Shown here: positions 8,705 through 17,917 of the stretch, in pieces
Layout of the letters: each line of letters starts with the position of its first letter
How positions within the stretch are numbered: the first letter of the stretch is position 1
Origin: Aquilutibacter rugosus
Lineage (GTDB): Bacteria; Pseudomonadota; Gammaproteobacteria; Xanthomonadales; Xanthomonadaceae
Direction of reading: 5' to 3'
Length of the DNA: 64,000 bases
Assembly (NCBI RefSeq): GCF_036541335.1
Contig: NZ_JAZHBO010000001.1
Span: 868,001 to 932,000, forward strand
The notes under the pieces: model-generated
Told to the model about the DNA's origin: nothing
The model's input: the letters and a program-made list of their open reading frames with translations, nothing else
Database searches by the model: none
Made by a program: the position numbers and the translations under genes

Positions 8705-10335
8705 GCCAGACCCTTCGCATTGCCATGGCGCAGACCGATTTTCATGTCGGCGCGCTGGACCGTAACCTCGCCACGATCCGTGATCTCATCGCCACCGCGC
8801 GCGATGTGCACAAGGCGGACCTGCTGCTACTGCCCGAGATGGCACTGTGCGGCTACGTGTCGGAGGATCTGTACGGCCGCCCCGGCTATCTGCGGCGCTG
8901 TGAACAGGCGGTGCAGGAACTCGCCGCTGAGGTTAGCGGTATCTCGGTAGTGATTGGCTGGCCGGAAACGGCGGGCAGTGTGGTGTACAACGCCGCCAGT
9001 CTACTGCGCGACGGCCGAGTTGAGGCGACCTACCGTAAGCGCTTCCTGCCTAATTACACGGTGTTTGATGAGGCGCGGTATTTTGCGGTCGACCCCGATG
9101 GTGGCGACTGTGTGTTCGATGTAAACGGCGTCAAAGTGGGCCTGATTATCTGCGAAGACATCTGGTACGCCGAGCCGTTGGCGAGCACGGTGCAGGCCGG
9201 TGCGGAGCTGGTGCTGGTGCCCAATGCCTCGCCGTTTGAGCGCGACAAACATGCTCAGCGTGATCGTCTGCTGGCCACGCGCGTCGCCGAGAGCGGTGCG
9301 GGCATTGCTTATCTCAATGTTGTTGGCGGGCAGGACGGGCTGGTGTTCGATGGCTCCAGCGTTCTGGCCGATGGCGATGGCACCGTGCACACCGCTGCTG
9401 AATCGTTTGCCGATGCGCTGCTGGTGGCCGATTTCGACGCGGGCACGCGCAAGTTCACGCAGGTGCAATGGCCCGAAGAAACCGATGAAAGCGCTGTGTC
9501 GCTGATGTGGCGCGCCATCGTACGCGGAACGCGTGACTACTGCCTCAAGAACGGATTCAAAAAGGTCTGGTTGGGTTTGAGCGGCGGCATTGATTCGTCG
9601 CTGGTGCTGGTGGCTGCGGCCGAGGCACTGGGGCCTGAAAACGTGACGGCGGTGCGTATGCCTTCGCGCTATACGGCGGATTTATCCAACGATCTGGCGC
9701 AGGAGCAATGTGACCGCCTGGGCGTGAGTCTGATGACGCTGCCGGTGGAGCTGCCATTTCAGGGTTTTCTGGACACATTGGCGCCGGTGTTTGAGGGGCA
9801 TGCAGTCGATACCACCGAGGAAAATCTGCAGTCACGGATTCGCGGTGCGTTGCTGATGGCATTGAGCAACAAAATGGGCGGGCTGGTGCTGACGACCGGC
9901 AATAAGTCCGAGTATGCGGTAGGCTACTGCACGATTTACGGCGACATGTGCGGCGGCTATGCCGTGATCAAAGATGTCTATAAGACCGAGGTGTTTGAGC
10001 TGGCACGGTGGCTTAATGCGCGTGCCGGTGCACCGGTGATTCCGGTCGGTGTCATCGAGCGTCCGCCCAGTGCCGAATTGCGCGAGAACCAGAAGGATCA
10101 GGACTCGCTGCCACCTTACGACGTGCTTGATGCCATCTTGCAGCGCCATCTGGAGCAGCAGCAGGATGCCGATGAGATCATCGCCGCCGGATTCCAGGCG
10201 GAAACCGTGCAGCGTGTGTTGCATCTGGTGCGCATCAGCGAGTGGAAGCGGCAGCAGGCGGCTCCGGGTCCCAAGGTCAGTCACCGCGCGTTCGGTCGCG
10301 AACGGCGCTACCCTATAACCAACGGGTATCGCTAG
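8701..10335 (+). CDS. nadE: Glutamine-dependent NAD+ synthetase
   Basis: This enzyme catalyses the last step of NAD biosynthesis, amidating deamido-NAD with ammonia released from glutamine. It has two domains. The N-terminal nitrilase-like glutaminase has the triad E46 (LLPEMAL), K113 (YRKRFLPNY) and C151 (LIICEDIW). The C-terminal synthetase has the PP-loop SGGIDSS (294-300), TTGNKSEYAVGY and a terminal SHRAFGRERRYPI segment. The length of 544 aa is typical of the bacterial two-domain form. It overlaps the upstream histidine kinase by 4 bases and is followed after 9 bases by a polytopic membrane protein, so the three genes may form one transcript. Confidence 0.97.
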   Translation: MSQTLRIAMAQTDFHVGALDRNLATIRDLIATARDVHKADLLLLPEMALCGYVSEDLYGRPGYLRRCEQAVQELAAEVSGISVVIGWPETAGSVVYNAASLLRDGRVEATYRKRFLPNYTVFDEARYFAVDPDGGDCVFDVNGVKVGLIICEDIWYAEPLASTVQAGAELVLVPNASPFERDKHAQRDRLLATRVAESGAGIAYLNVVGGQDGLVFDGSSVLADGDGTVHTAAESFADALLVADFDAGTRKFTQVQWPEETDESAVSLMWRAIVRGTRDYCLKNGFKKVWLGLSGGIDSSLVLVAAAEALGPENVTAVRMPSRYTADLSNDLAQEQCDRLGVSLMTLPVELPFQGFLDTLAPVFEGHAVDTTEENLQSRIRGALLMALSNKMGGLVLTTGNKSEYAVGYCTIYGDMCGGYAVIKDVYKTEVFELARWLNARAGAPVIPVGVIERPPSAELRENQKDQDSLPPYDVLDAILQRHLEQQQDADEIIAAGFQAETVQRVLHLVRISEWKRQQAAPGPKVSHRAFGRERRYPITNGYR

Positions 10336-10344
10336 AGGGCGATC

Positions 10345-12102
10345 ATGGTTCGACTGCGTGATCATGGCCTGCATTTGCTCTTAATGGGGCTAGTGCAGGG
10401 GGTTGTGTTTGCCGCGATCTGGCGTACTGCCGATCTGCAAGGTGATGTCAGCTTGCCGATTCGGTTAGTGGTCGATCTGCTGGCGGGGATCCCATTGCTT
10501 GTATATGCCACCGAACAGGTGCCGGGTTTAACTACGCGTCCGCGGGCGCTGATTGTCGCCACGCTGACTGCGATTGGCGTCGCGCTGCAGGAATATACGC
10601 ACTGGGTCTTTGATTCGACCACCTGGGGGAGCTGGTTCCCGCAGGGTCTGCTCCCCACGCTGATGCTGCTGTTTGTGTCGGTGCACTGGTGGGTGCATTG
10701 GCGTCGGGCCAATCCTTCGCATCATGCGTATCGGGATTTGTTTGATACCACTTGGCGTAATGCCATTCTGTGCGGTCTCGGTGTCGGTCTGACCGGCCTG
10801 TTCTGGGGCGTGCTGTTTGCGGGTGCGCAGCTGTTCAAGCTGATCGGCATTGACGCCCTGCAGGATCTGATCGAGCAATCGTGGTTTGCCATTCCTGCCA
10901 GCACCACCGTGTTTGCGTGTGTGGTGACACTGGGACTGCAGCGCGAGGACATGATCATCAGCTTGCGCAAGTTGCTGCTGGGTCTGCTCAAGTGGTTCCT
11001 GCCCTTGGTCCTTTTAATTGCCACGGTATGGGCCGTGTGTCTGCCGTTTACCGGCGTAAGCACCTTGTTCAAATCGGCATCGGCGGCCTGGACCATGTTG
11101 GCCACCGTGGCGCTGTCGGTACTGTTTGCTAATGCTGCATTTCAGGATGGCTCGCAGGAACGTCCGTATCCGCGTGTGCCGGGTTTGATTCTGAGTTGGA
11201 TGTGGTTGGCGCTGATCCCGGTCGCGGCGATCGCCATCTGGGCTTTGTCCTTACGTATCGGGCAATACCAATGGACGGCTGAGCGCGCCTGGGGCTTTCT
11301 GGTGGCCTTAATTGCTCTGGGCTATGCCATTGGCTATTCGATCTCATTGTGGCCGCTGCGTCGCAATGCCGACAGCCACTGGATGCCCGGCATCGCGGGG
11401 ACCAATCGCGTGATGGCGGTACTGATGGTGATTGGCATTGTGGTACTGGCGAGTCCGTTAGGCGATGCCTTCCGGCTGCAGGCCTCCAGCCAAACGGCAC
11501 GTACGCTCGCCATGCCGTCGGCGCCCGCAGGCAAGCCATTGCCACTGGATTTGGGCTTTATTTCCGGCACCGGGCGTTGGGGCGAACGCGCAGCGACCCG
11601 ACTGCAATCGGCAACCGCATCGGATCCGAGCGTTGACCGATCGATCAGGACACTGTTGCCGGCACAGTTGGCGACTATTCGCGAGCGCAGCAAACCACCG
11701 GCCAAAATGACGAAGGGCGCGCCGCAACTAGTGTCGGTCAATCCTTCGATGCAGCAAGCGCAACTGTGGGCGTGGCTGCAGGGCCAGACCGGGACGGACA
11801 ATATGGAGCACCGAAAGCTCCAGGCCTGCTGGTCGGCGCAGCCTTGCCGTGTCTATTGGCTCGATCTCAATCGCGATGGCGTGGCCGAAGCCTTGCTGTT
11901 TGAGGGGGCCTTGCAGACCATGCCTGCGGTGTACACATGGGAACATGACGAGGCCAAGTACATGGGTTCTTTAAGTGTGCCCGTGCGTGCCGGCGGCTCC
12001 TCGGTGCCGCTGTTGCCATTACTCGAGGCCGGCAAGGTGGAACTGGTGCCGAATCCATGGCAACGGGTCAAGGTGAATGATCTCGAATTTGAATTGAACT
12101 GA
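10345..12102 (+). CDS. Polytopic membrane protein of DUF4153 type
   Basis: This 585-residue protein has about 11 hydrophobic segments in the first 390 residues and a polar domain of about 190 residues at the C-terminus. The membrane part (FWGVLFAGAQLFKLIGI near 150-166, LAATVALSVLFANAAFQDG-like region near 250) resembles DUF4153 proteins, which have no established function. The polar domain includes a W-L-D-L-N-R-D-G-V-A-E-A segment that looks like an acidic metal-binding or propeller-type loop (recognition only). The gene starts 9 bases after nadE and is probably in the same operon. The next gene (lipoprotein at 12174) follows after 71 bases. Confidence 0.75.
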   Translation: MVRLRDHGLHLLLMGLVQGVVFAAIWRTADLQGDVSLPIRLVVDLLAGIPLLVYATEQVPGLTTRPRALIVATLTAIGVALQEYTHWVFDSTTWGSWFPQGLLPTLMLLFVSVHWWVHWRRANPSHHAYRDLFDTTWRNAILCGLGVGLTGLFWGVLFAGAQLFKLIGIDALQDLIEQSWFAIPASTTVFACVVTLGLQREDMIISLRKLLLGLLKWFLPLVLLIATVWAVCLPFTGVSTLFKSASAAWTMLATVALSVLFANAAFQDGSQERPYPRVPGLILSWMWLALIPVAAIAIWALSLRIGQYQWTAERAWGFLVALIALGYAIGYSISLWPLRRNADSHWMPGIAGTNRVMAVLMVIGIVVLASPLGDAFRLQASSQTARTLAMPSAPAGKPLPLDLGFISGTGRWGERAATRLQSATASDPSVDRSIRTLLPAQLATIRERSKPPAKMTKGAPQLVSVNPSMQQAQLWAWLQGQTGTDNMEHRKLQACWSAQPCRVYWLDLNRDGVAEALLFEGALQTMPAVYTWEHDEAKYMGSLSVPVRAGGSSVPLLPLLEAGKVELVPNPWQRVKVNDLEFELN

Positions 12103-12173
12103 CTGTCTGTTGGATCTGTCTAAAGGGCGGATCCCACTCTCATCCATTCTTGACGTTGCAGGAACAATTCAAA

Positions 12174-13025
12174 ATGAAAAGACTATTGCTAGCCATCTGT
12201 GTCACAGCGGCCGTGAGCGCCTGCGGCGGACCGGGTGCTGCACCTTCCGCGACTGCGGCTAAGGAGTCCACAGCCGCCGCGACGCCTGCTGCCACATCGG
12301 CGGCCGATCGCTTCGCTGTGCAGGCGGCGAAGGCTGACTTGAAATTGCCCGCGTGTGCGGCAGCGGCAGAACTGTCCGGCAAGGACAGCTGTCCGCAAAT
12401 TGAAATCCGGTTGCTCAAGACGTCGGATCCGTGGATCAACAGCGTGCTTGATCAGCGCATCGCCGCAATCGTTGGCTCGGTAGCCAGTCCTGAGCAGGAC
12501 GCAGCAACGGTCAGTGCGCCATTGCAGGCCAGTGTTGATGCGATCGTTGCCGCTTCTACGGCGGATTCCAAGGATCGACCCGGGATGGCCTATGCAGTCA
12601 AATTGGAGCCCAAGTACCTTGGTGCGCACAAGCAGCTGCAGCAGTTTGAGATTGCTACCTATACGTTCACCGGCGGTGCGCATGGCATGAGCACGGTGGA
12701 ACCCATCGTGCTGGATCCCGTGCAGAAACGCCGGGTTGAGCTAGCCGATGTCACTCTGCCCAACGCAGAGGCTCGGTTGCTCAAGTTGCTCGACGCGCCC
12801 TACGGGGCCATGATCAAAAGGTTGAACCCGACGAACGATCAGCAGCTGGCGCAATATCGCAAGGACTTTCCGTTGTTTGTCAGCAAAAAGTACCGGTTTG
12901 CTGAAGACGGCATGCACTTCCATTACGATCCGTATGACGTTTCGTACTATGCCGCCGGTGCGCAGAACTTTGTGATTCCTTATGCCCAACTGAGCGGTGT
13001 CATCAAACCTGAATACCTGCCATAA
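12174..13025 (+). CDS. Lipoprotein with DUF3298 (RsiV-like) domain
   Basis: This is a 283-residue predicted lipoprotein. MKRLLLAICVTAAVSAC ends in a lipobox with the acylated Cys at residue 17, followed by a low-complexity Ala/Thr linker (about residues 18-55) and a folded domain. The domain contains TYTFTGGAHGMSTVEP and VLDPVQKRRVELADV, the pattern of DUF3298/RsiV-type domains, found in anti-sigma factor RsiV and in other periplasmic proteins. The ATG at 12174 is preferred: AGGAA lies upstream and the signal peptide starts there, while the frame is open from 12150. No sigma factor lies next to it, so an anti-sigma role is not supported. A bidirectional terminator follows. Confidence 0.8.
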   Translation: MKRLLLAICVTAAVSACGGPGAAPSATAAKESTAAATPAATSAADRFAVQAAKADLKLPACAAAAELSGKDSCPQIEIRLLKTSDPWINSVLDQRIAAIVGSVASPEQDAATVSAPLQASVDAIVAASTADSKDRPGMAYAVKLEPKYLGAHKQLQQFEIATYTFTGGAHGMSTVEPIVLDPVQKRRVELADVTLPNAEARLLKLLDAPYGAMIKRLNPTNDQQLAQYRKDFPLFVSKKYRFAEDGMHFHYDPYDVSYYAAGAQNFVIPYAQLSGVIKPEYLP

Positions 13026-13029
13026 AAAA

Positions 13030-13054
13030 CCCGCGCACGGAGCGCGGGTCTTTA
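13030..13054. terminator. Bidirectional intrinsic terminator between the lipoprotein gene and bamD
   Basis: A perfect 7-bp GC stem (13030-13036 with 13042-13048) has a 5-base loop. On the minus strand it is followed by six T (13029-13024), serving bamD; on the plus strand it is followed by a weaker TCTTTA. It lies between two convergent genes. Confidence 0.75.
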
Positions 13055-13097
13055 GAACGGCAAGCGGGCCGCCACTCACTCAAGCAGTGATGGCGGC

Positions 13098-13988
13098 TTA
13101 CTTATTTAGCGGTGGTGGCGGCAGTGCCACGGAATCGACCGGCGATTTTTCGCCGGCGAACGGGTTGAGCTTGCGCAGCGAACCCGGGAAGTCAGGCCAA
13201 CGGCCGCTCAGGTAAGGGTGGGTCGGGTTGGTTTGCTTGAGCTGCCCCATGGCGCCATCGTACAAAGCGGTGTTGCCAAGTCCCTTATAGGCGGCAGCCA
13301 TCAGAGCCACTGCATCGTCAGCGAACTGGCTTTGCGGATAGGTGTCGAGCAGGGCGCGAGCGCGCGAGACGGCCGAGACATAAGCCCCGCGACGCAGATA
13401 GTACAGGCCGACATCGAGCTCGTGACGCGCAAACAGATCGCGCAGGATGCCCATACGGGCGCGCGCATCGTCAGCGTACGGCGAGTTCGGATAGTTATTG
13501 ACGACAATGGAGAAGTCGTTGAAGGCCTGATTGGGCGTAGCCAGGTCGCGACGCGAAGCATCGAGATTCCAGACTTTGCGCAGGAACACGGTGTCACGGT
13601 TGGAGTTCACCAGGCCGCGCAGGTAGTACATGTAAGCAATGCTGCGATGCGTGGGGTAAGTGCGGATGAAGCGGTCGATCGAGGTGATCGCATCCTCGTT
13701 CTTGCCAGCCTTGTATTGAGCGTACGCCGTTTCGATTTGAGCCTGTTCGGCCTCAGGGCCGTACGGGTATTGCGCGACGAGGCGCTTGTAGGTTTCTTCG
13801 GCCTGATCCCAACGGCCCTTGACCATTTGACCGTGGCCGCGCTCGTACAAGGTGCCGATTGCGACGCCCTCGTTGATGTCGGATTCGCCCTTGCTAAAGC
13901 GGTTCTTGATGGTAGAGCAGCCGCTCATGACGGCGACGGACAGCAAGGCAACTGCCAACAGGCGCAGGGGTTGGGTGGATTTGGTCAT
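13098..13988 (-). CDS. bamD: Outer membrane protein assembly factor BamD (ComL)
   Basis: This lipoprotein of the BAM complex, which inserts beta-barrel proteins into the outer membrane, has a signal peptide with the lipobox SVAVMSGC (Cys near residue 23). TPR-like repeats follow: YERGHGQMVKGRWDQAEETYKRL, then the family's QAQIETAYAQYK and MYYLRGL segments, and NNYPNSPYADDARARM. The C-terminal proline-rich end is common. At 296 aa it is somewhat longer than E. coli BamD (245 aa). The ATG at 13988 matches the signal peptide; a longer frame to 14186 would run into the divergent rluD region and is rejected. The bamD/rluD divergent pair is a classical proteobacterial arrangement. Confidence 0.95.
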   Translation of the reverse strand: MTKSTQPLRLLAVALLSVAVMSGCSTIKNRFSKGESDINEGVAIGTLYERGHGQMVKGRWDQAEETYKRLVAQYPYGPEAEQAQIETAYAQYKAGKNEDAITSIDRFIRTYPTHRSIAYMYYLRGLVNSNRDTVFLRKVWNLDASRRDLATPNQAFNDFSIVVNNYPNSPYADDARARMGILRDLFARHELDVGLYYLRRGAYVSAVSRARALLDTYPQSQFADDAVALMAAAYKGLGNTALYDGAMGQLKQTNPTHPYLSGRWPDFPGSLRKLNPFAGEKSPVDSVALPPPPLNK

Positions 13989-14068
13989 TTGGATGTCGAA
14001 ATCGGCGCTTAAAGCACGGAAAGCCCATAATACCAGTCCTGAGCCCGTCTTTTGCCGATCTGAACACC

Positions 14069-15034
14069 ATGACCCAAGCCACCATTCAGCGCACCGCCAT
14101 TGTCCCCGATAACTTGGCCGGGCAGCGGTTCGATGCCGTTGTCGCCATGCTCTTTGGCGAATATTCGCGCTCCAAGCTGGCCTCATGGATCAAATCGGGT
14201 GAACTCACGCTCGATGGCCGTACGGTCCGGCCGCGTGACCCGGTCCGTGGTGGCGAGTCGGTCGCCCTTTCGGCGGTCGAAACGGTGCAGACGCACTCCG
14301 AGCCCGAGGCCATGGAACTGGAGATTCTGTACGAGGATGCAGACATTCTGGTGCTCAACAAGCCGGCGGGTCTGGTGGTGCATCCGGGCGCCGGTAATCC
14401 GCGCGGCACGCTGGTGAATGCGTTGCTGCACCACGACGCCTCGCTGGATAAGCTGCCTCGCGCCGGCATCGTGCACCGGTTAGATAAGGACACTTCGGGT
14501 GTCATGGTGGTCGCCAAGACTCTGCCGGCGCACACGCGCCTGATCGAGATGCTGTCGGCGCGCGATGTGCATCGCCAGTACCTGGCCGTGGTAGTCGGGG
14601 CCATGGTCAGTGGCGGCACGGTGGATGCGCCGATAGATCGTCATCCGCGCGACCGTATCCGTCAGTCCGTGCGCGATGACGGTCGCGATGCCATCACCCA
14701 TTACCGACTGCGTGAGCGTTTCCGCAATCACACCTTGCTGGAGTGCCGCCTGGAGACAGGGCGGACGCATCAGATTCGCGTGCACATGCAGCACATCAAG
14801 CATCCGATCATCGGCGACCCGCTGTACAGCGGACCGCTCAAATTGCCGCGCGGCGCCACGCCCGAACTGATCGAGCAGTTGCGTGGCTTCCGTCGTCAGG
14901 CACTGCATGCCGAGGTGCTGTCGTTTGCGCATCCGATCAGCGGTGAACCCGTGCGTTGCGAGGCGCCGCCGCCGGCCGACATGCTCAAGCTCCTGTCGGT
15001 GCTGCGCGACGACACCCGCCAGCACGAAGACTGA
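14069..15034 (+). CDS. rluD: 23S rRNA pseudouridine synthase RluD
   Basis: This enzyme isomerises uridines in helix 69 of 23S rRNA (positions 1911/1915/1917 in E. coli). It has an N-terminal S4 RNA-binding domain (about residues 17-75) and a catalytic domain with HRLDKDTSG carrying the nucleophile D139, the same number as in E. coli. LETGRTHQIRVHMQHIKHPIIGD is also conserved. Length 321 aa, normal. It is divergent from bamD and convergent with serA. The 61-base gap to serA contains a small 7-bp hairpin (15054-15071) without a T-run. Confidence 0.96.
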   Translation: MTQATIQRTAIVPDNLAGQRFDAVVAMLFGEYSRSKLASWIKSGELTLDGRTVRPRDPVRGGESVALSAVETVQTHSEPEAMELEILYEDADILVLNKPAGLVVHPGAGNPRGTLVNALLHHDASLDKLPRAGIVHRLDKDTSGVMVVAKTLPAHTRLIEMLSARDVHRQYLAVVVGAMVSGGTVDAPIDRHPRDRIRQSVRDDGRDAITHYRLRERFRNHTLLECRLETGRTHQIRVHMQHIKHPIIGDPLYSGPLKLPRGATPELIEQLRGFRRQALHAEVLSFAHPISGEPVRCEAPPPADMLKLLSVLRDDTRQHED

Positions 15035-15095
15035 GACTGAGGTTGAGACTGCACGCTGCAGGATTGCAGCGCTGCAGCGCATTCAACGGTGTGAC

Positions 15096-16325
15096 TTAAT
15101 ACAGCACCCGCACGCGCAGCGTGTGTTCGAGCGCGCGCAGTTGGGCGAGCACGCCTTCGTCGTAATCGGCGTTGATATCGGTAATCACGTAGCCGATGGT
15201 GTCGTTGGTTTTGAGATATTGCCCGACGATATTCACACCGCGCTCGGCCAGGATACTGTTGATACGTGCCAGAATACCCGGCACATTGCGATGGATATGC
15301 AGGACCCGATGCGCATCGGCCAAGGTTGGCAGAATGATCTCGGGGAAATTGACCGCGTTCTGTGTCGCGCCCGTGTCCACGAAATCGCTGAGTTTCCCGG
15401 GGACAAAACGACCGATGTTTTCCTGCGCCTCGGCGGTGGATCCGCCGACATGCGGCGTCAGCAGCGTATTGCGCAGGCCACGTAAGGGCGATTCAAACGG
15501 CTCATCGTTGCTGGCCGGCTCATAGGGAAATACATCAACCGCGCAACCGCCAAGTTGGCCGGTCTCGACGGCGTCGCGAAGGGCCTCGATATCCACCACG
15601 TGGCCGCGGCTGAGGTTGATCAGCAGGGCGCCCTTACGCATGGTCTGCAACTGTTCGGCACCGATCAGATTGGTGTTGGAGGCACGGCCATCCACATGGA
15701 GCGAGACGATATCGGCGTTGGCCAGAACTTCGGCCATGGATCGGCATTGAACGGCATTGCCCAGTGCGAGCTTCTCCGCAATGTCGAAAAACAGGACGCG
15801 CATGCCCATGGCTTCGGCGAGTACCGAGAGCTGTGTACCGATGCTGCCGTAGCCGATCAGGCCCAGTGTCTTGCCGCGAACCTCGTGGGAGCCGGCGGCG
15901 GATTTGTCCCATTGGCCGGCGTGCAGCATCCGGTTCTTGTCCGGAATGCCGCGCATCAGCAGAATCATTTCTGCCAGCGCGAGCTCGACGACGGAGCGCG
16001 TATTGCTAAAGGGCGCATTGAACACGGCAATGCCCAATTCGGTTGCGGCCTGTAAATCAATCTGATTGGTACCGATACAGAAGGCGCCAATGGCGAGCAA
16101 GCGCGGTGCCTGCTCCAGCACGCGTCGGCTCACCTGCGTCTTGGACCGAATGCCCAGCAGCGAGACATCGGCCAGCTCGGCGATGAGTTCGTCTTCGCTC
16201 AGGGCCTGCTTGCGGACATCAACCTGATAGCCCTGCTGCTGCAGTAGTTCGACGGCCACCGGGTGCACGTTTTCCAGCAGCAGAATGCGCATGCGGGATT
16301 TGGGATAGGAAAGTGCTTTGGTCAT
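15096..16325 (-). CDS. serA: D-3-phosphoglycerate dehydrogenase
   Basis: This is the first enzyme of serine biosynthesis, oxidising 3-phosphoglycerate with NAD. The 409-residue E. coli-type form has a nucleotide-binding fold with GLIGYGSIGTQLSVLAEAMGM, the active-site Arg in INLSRGHVVD, the His in LLTPHVGGST, and a C-terminal ACT domain (about residues 335-409; HRNVPGILARINSILAERGVN) for serine feedback. The start overlaps the serB stop as ATGA, so phosphatase and dehydrogenase are co-expressed. serC is not nearby. An alternative start at the later Met in MRILLLENVHP would remove 11 residues. Confidence 0.96.
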   Translation of the reverse strand: MTKALSYPKSRMRILLLENVHPVAVELLQQQGYQVDVRKQALSEDELIAELADVSLLGIRSKTQVSRRVLEQAPRLLAIGAFCIGTNQIDLQAATELGIAVFNAPFSNTRSVVELALAEMILLMRGIPDKNRMLHAGQWDKSAAGSHEVRGKTLGLIGYGSIGTQLSVLAEAMGMRVLFFDIAEKLALGNAVQCRSMAEVLANADIVSLHVDGRASNTNLIGAEQLQTMRKGALLINLSRGHVVDIEALRDAVETGQLGGCAVDVFPYEPASNDEPFESPLRGLRNTLLTPHVGGSTAEAQENIGRFVPGKLSDFVDTGATQNAVNFPEIILPTLADAHRVLHIHRNVPGILARINSILAERGVNIVGQYLKTNDTIGYVITDINADYDEGVLAQLRALEHTLRVRVLY

Positions 16326-16987
16326 GGCCTGGTGTCGTGTGCGATGAGGACATCGAGAGAGGGAGCTTCAAAGTCTGCCAGATCAACGACGTGCTGACGG
16401 CGAACATTTTCGGTAAAGGCGACAAATTGGGTGGCCGCGCCGCCTTGTTTGATCTGGTAATCGGTAAAGCCATCGCCAATGGCCCACACGTCGCCCTTTA
16501 GGTTGAGTGCACGCACAGCGATGGGTTTGCCGTTGTCGGCAGCCAAGGGGCTGGCCGGATCCGCGCCGATGATGCGATCGTCTGTATCGAGCAGGAAGCG
16601 GTTGGCAACGACCCGGTCTTCGGCGATGCCGAGTTCGGCTACGACTGGCGCAATAAACTCGACGAAACCGTTAGAGACGATGCGGATGCGCGCGGCGTTG
16701 GCACGAACCCAGTCGGCGTTGGCGACGATGGAGTCGGAGACCTGCGCCTTGAGCGTCTGGGCCAGTGCGGTGATGTCGCCAAGCCCGATGTCGAGTACGG
16801 CCATGCGCCGACGCAGGGATTCGCCAAAACCAATGGCGCCACTCATGCCGAGCTCCGTGACCTGTGCAATTTCGATCGCGGCGGCCCGGCTCAGACGGCC
16901 TTCGTCTGCCAATTGCTCTGCCAGCAGATCGAGTGCCTCGACCCGCGTCCAGGTGCTGTCAAAATCAAACAACAGAGTGCGTTCCAT
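16322..16987 (-). CDS. serB: Phosphoserine phosphatase-like HAD hydrolase
   Basis: This is the last step of serine biosynthesis (phosphoserine to serine). HAD motifs are complete: DFDST with nucleophile D8 and D10, the serine motif IRIVSNG, a Lys in LNLKGD, and IGDGFTD. The compact 221-residue form lacks the N-terminal regulatory domain of E. coli SerB. The usual Leu/Phe after DFDST is Trp here. The ATG at 16987 is preferred because the family starts just before the DFDST strand; GGGAG lies immediately before it, closer than normal, so the start is not fully secure (alternative TTG at 17035). It is coupled to serA by a 4-base overlap, which supports the serine-pathway role. Confidence 0.88.
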   Translation of the reverse strand: MERTLLFDFDSTWTRVEALDLLAEQLADEGRLSRAAAIEIAQVTELGMSGAIGFGESLRRRMAVLDIGLGDITALAQTLKAQVSDSIVANADWVRANAARIRIVSNGFVEFIAPVVAELGIAEDRVVANRFLLDTDDRIIGADPASPLAADNGKPIAVRALNLKGDVWAIGDGFTDYQIKQGGAATQFVAFTENVRRQHVVDLADFEAPSLDVLIAHDTRP

Positions 16988-17051
16988 CTCCCTATGGTAA
17001 GGGCGTGCGTTGCTTTGGATGTGACGGAAGCGCAATCCGCGGCATTACACT

Positions 17052-17819
17052 ATGCCCATGAGCGGATGGATCACAGCCCAATGGCCCGCGCCGACCGGCG
17101 TGCATGCCCTGACCACCACACGCGATGGCGATGGCGTGTCCGTTGCGCCGTTTGATCGGTTCAACATGGGCAATTGCGCCAGCCCGACCGGCGATGACCC
17201 GCAGGCCGTGCAGGTCAATCGCGAACGCCTGCAGGTGCAAGCCAAGCTGCCGAGTGCGCCGTTCTGGTTGAAACAGGTGCACGGCATTGAGGTGGTTGAG
17301 CTGCAACGAATGGACCAGCTGAACGATCTGCCCACTGCAGATGCCGCCTTTACGCGCGAACCGAACTTGGTGATTTCAATTCAAACCGCCGATTGCCTGC
17401 CGGTGTTGCTGACCGATCGTCACGGCACGGTGGTCGGTGGCGCGCACGCAGGTTGGCGCTCCTTGGCGGCCGGTGTGATTGAACGGACGGTTGAGGCGAT
17501 GCAGGTGCCGGCCTCGGATCTGCTGGTGTGGCTCGGTCCGGCAGCGGGTCCGCAACACTACGAAATCGGTGTTGACGTGTTTGATGCCTTTGTCAGTCAG
17601 GACTGGAAGGCCGCGTCGGCATTCAAATGCTCGCGCGATGATCACTGGTATGTGGACCTGTACGCGCTGGCAAGGCTGCGCTTGGCGACGCTTGGCGTCC
17701 GCGCGGATCAGATCCATGGAGGCGATTTGTGTACAATCGCGGATGCGAACCGTTTCTATTCGCACCGACGAGATCAGCGCACCGGCCGTATGGCCAGTCT
17801 GATTTGGCGTTGCGCCTGA
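17052..17819 (+). CDS. pgeF: Peptidoglycan-editing factor PgeF (YfiH, laccase domain)
   Basis: This is a single-domain laccase-like protein that in E. coli hydrolyses the wrong L-serine amide bond in UDP-MurNAc precursors. The metal-binding family motifs are seen in order: KQVHG near residue 78, QTADCLPVLL, GAHAGWR, GPAAGPQHYEIG, and the C-terminal FYSHRRDQRTGRMA. The length of 255 aa is normal. Two in-frame ATGs (17052 and 17058) are possible. It lies upstream of clpB, as in several gammaproteobacteria, and diverges from serB. Confidence 0.94.
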   Translation: MPMSGWITAQWPAPTGVHALTTTRDGDGVSVAPFDRFNMGNCASPTGDDPQAVQVNRERLQVQAKLPSAPFWLKQVHGIEVVELQRMDQLNDLPTADAAFTREPNLVISIQTADCLPVLLTDRHGTVVGGAHAGWRSLAAGVIERTVEAMQVPASDLLVWLGPAAGPQHYEIGVDVFDAFVSQDWKAASAFKCSRDDHWYVDLYALARLRLATLGVRADQIHGGDLCTIADANRFYSHRRDQRTGRMASLIWRCA

Positions 17820-17847
17820 AAATTAGCCAACGATGGCAATGGCCGGC

Positions 17848-17876
17848 CTTGCACTGGCGCCGACTTAACCCCACGT
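17848..17876 (+). promoter_or_regulatory. Candidate sigma32 heat-shock promoter of clpB
   Basis: CTTGCAC (17848-17854) and CCCCACGT (17869-17876) are separated by 14 bases. This matches the RpoH pattern of CTTGAAA, 13-14 bases, CCCCATNT at most positions. It sits 41 bases upstream of the clpB ATG, where a heat-shock promoter is expected. Confidence 0.65.
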
Positions 17877-17917
17877 AACGCATAGTAGTTGGACAAACTC
17901 ACAAAGGAGTCGTGCAC

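Noticed and set aside
10345..12102. Assignment of the polytopic protein to a transporter family
   Set aside because: Only a DUF4153-type resemblance is visible; no transport motif is present.
13989..14186. N-terminal extension of bamD by 66 codons
   Set aside because: It would bury the lipoprotein signal peptide and overlap the divergent rluD start; the ATG at 13988 is right.
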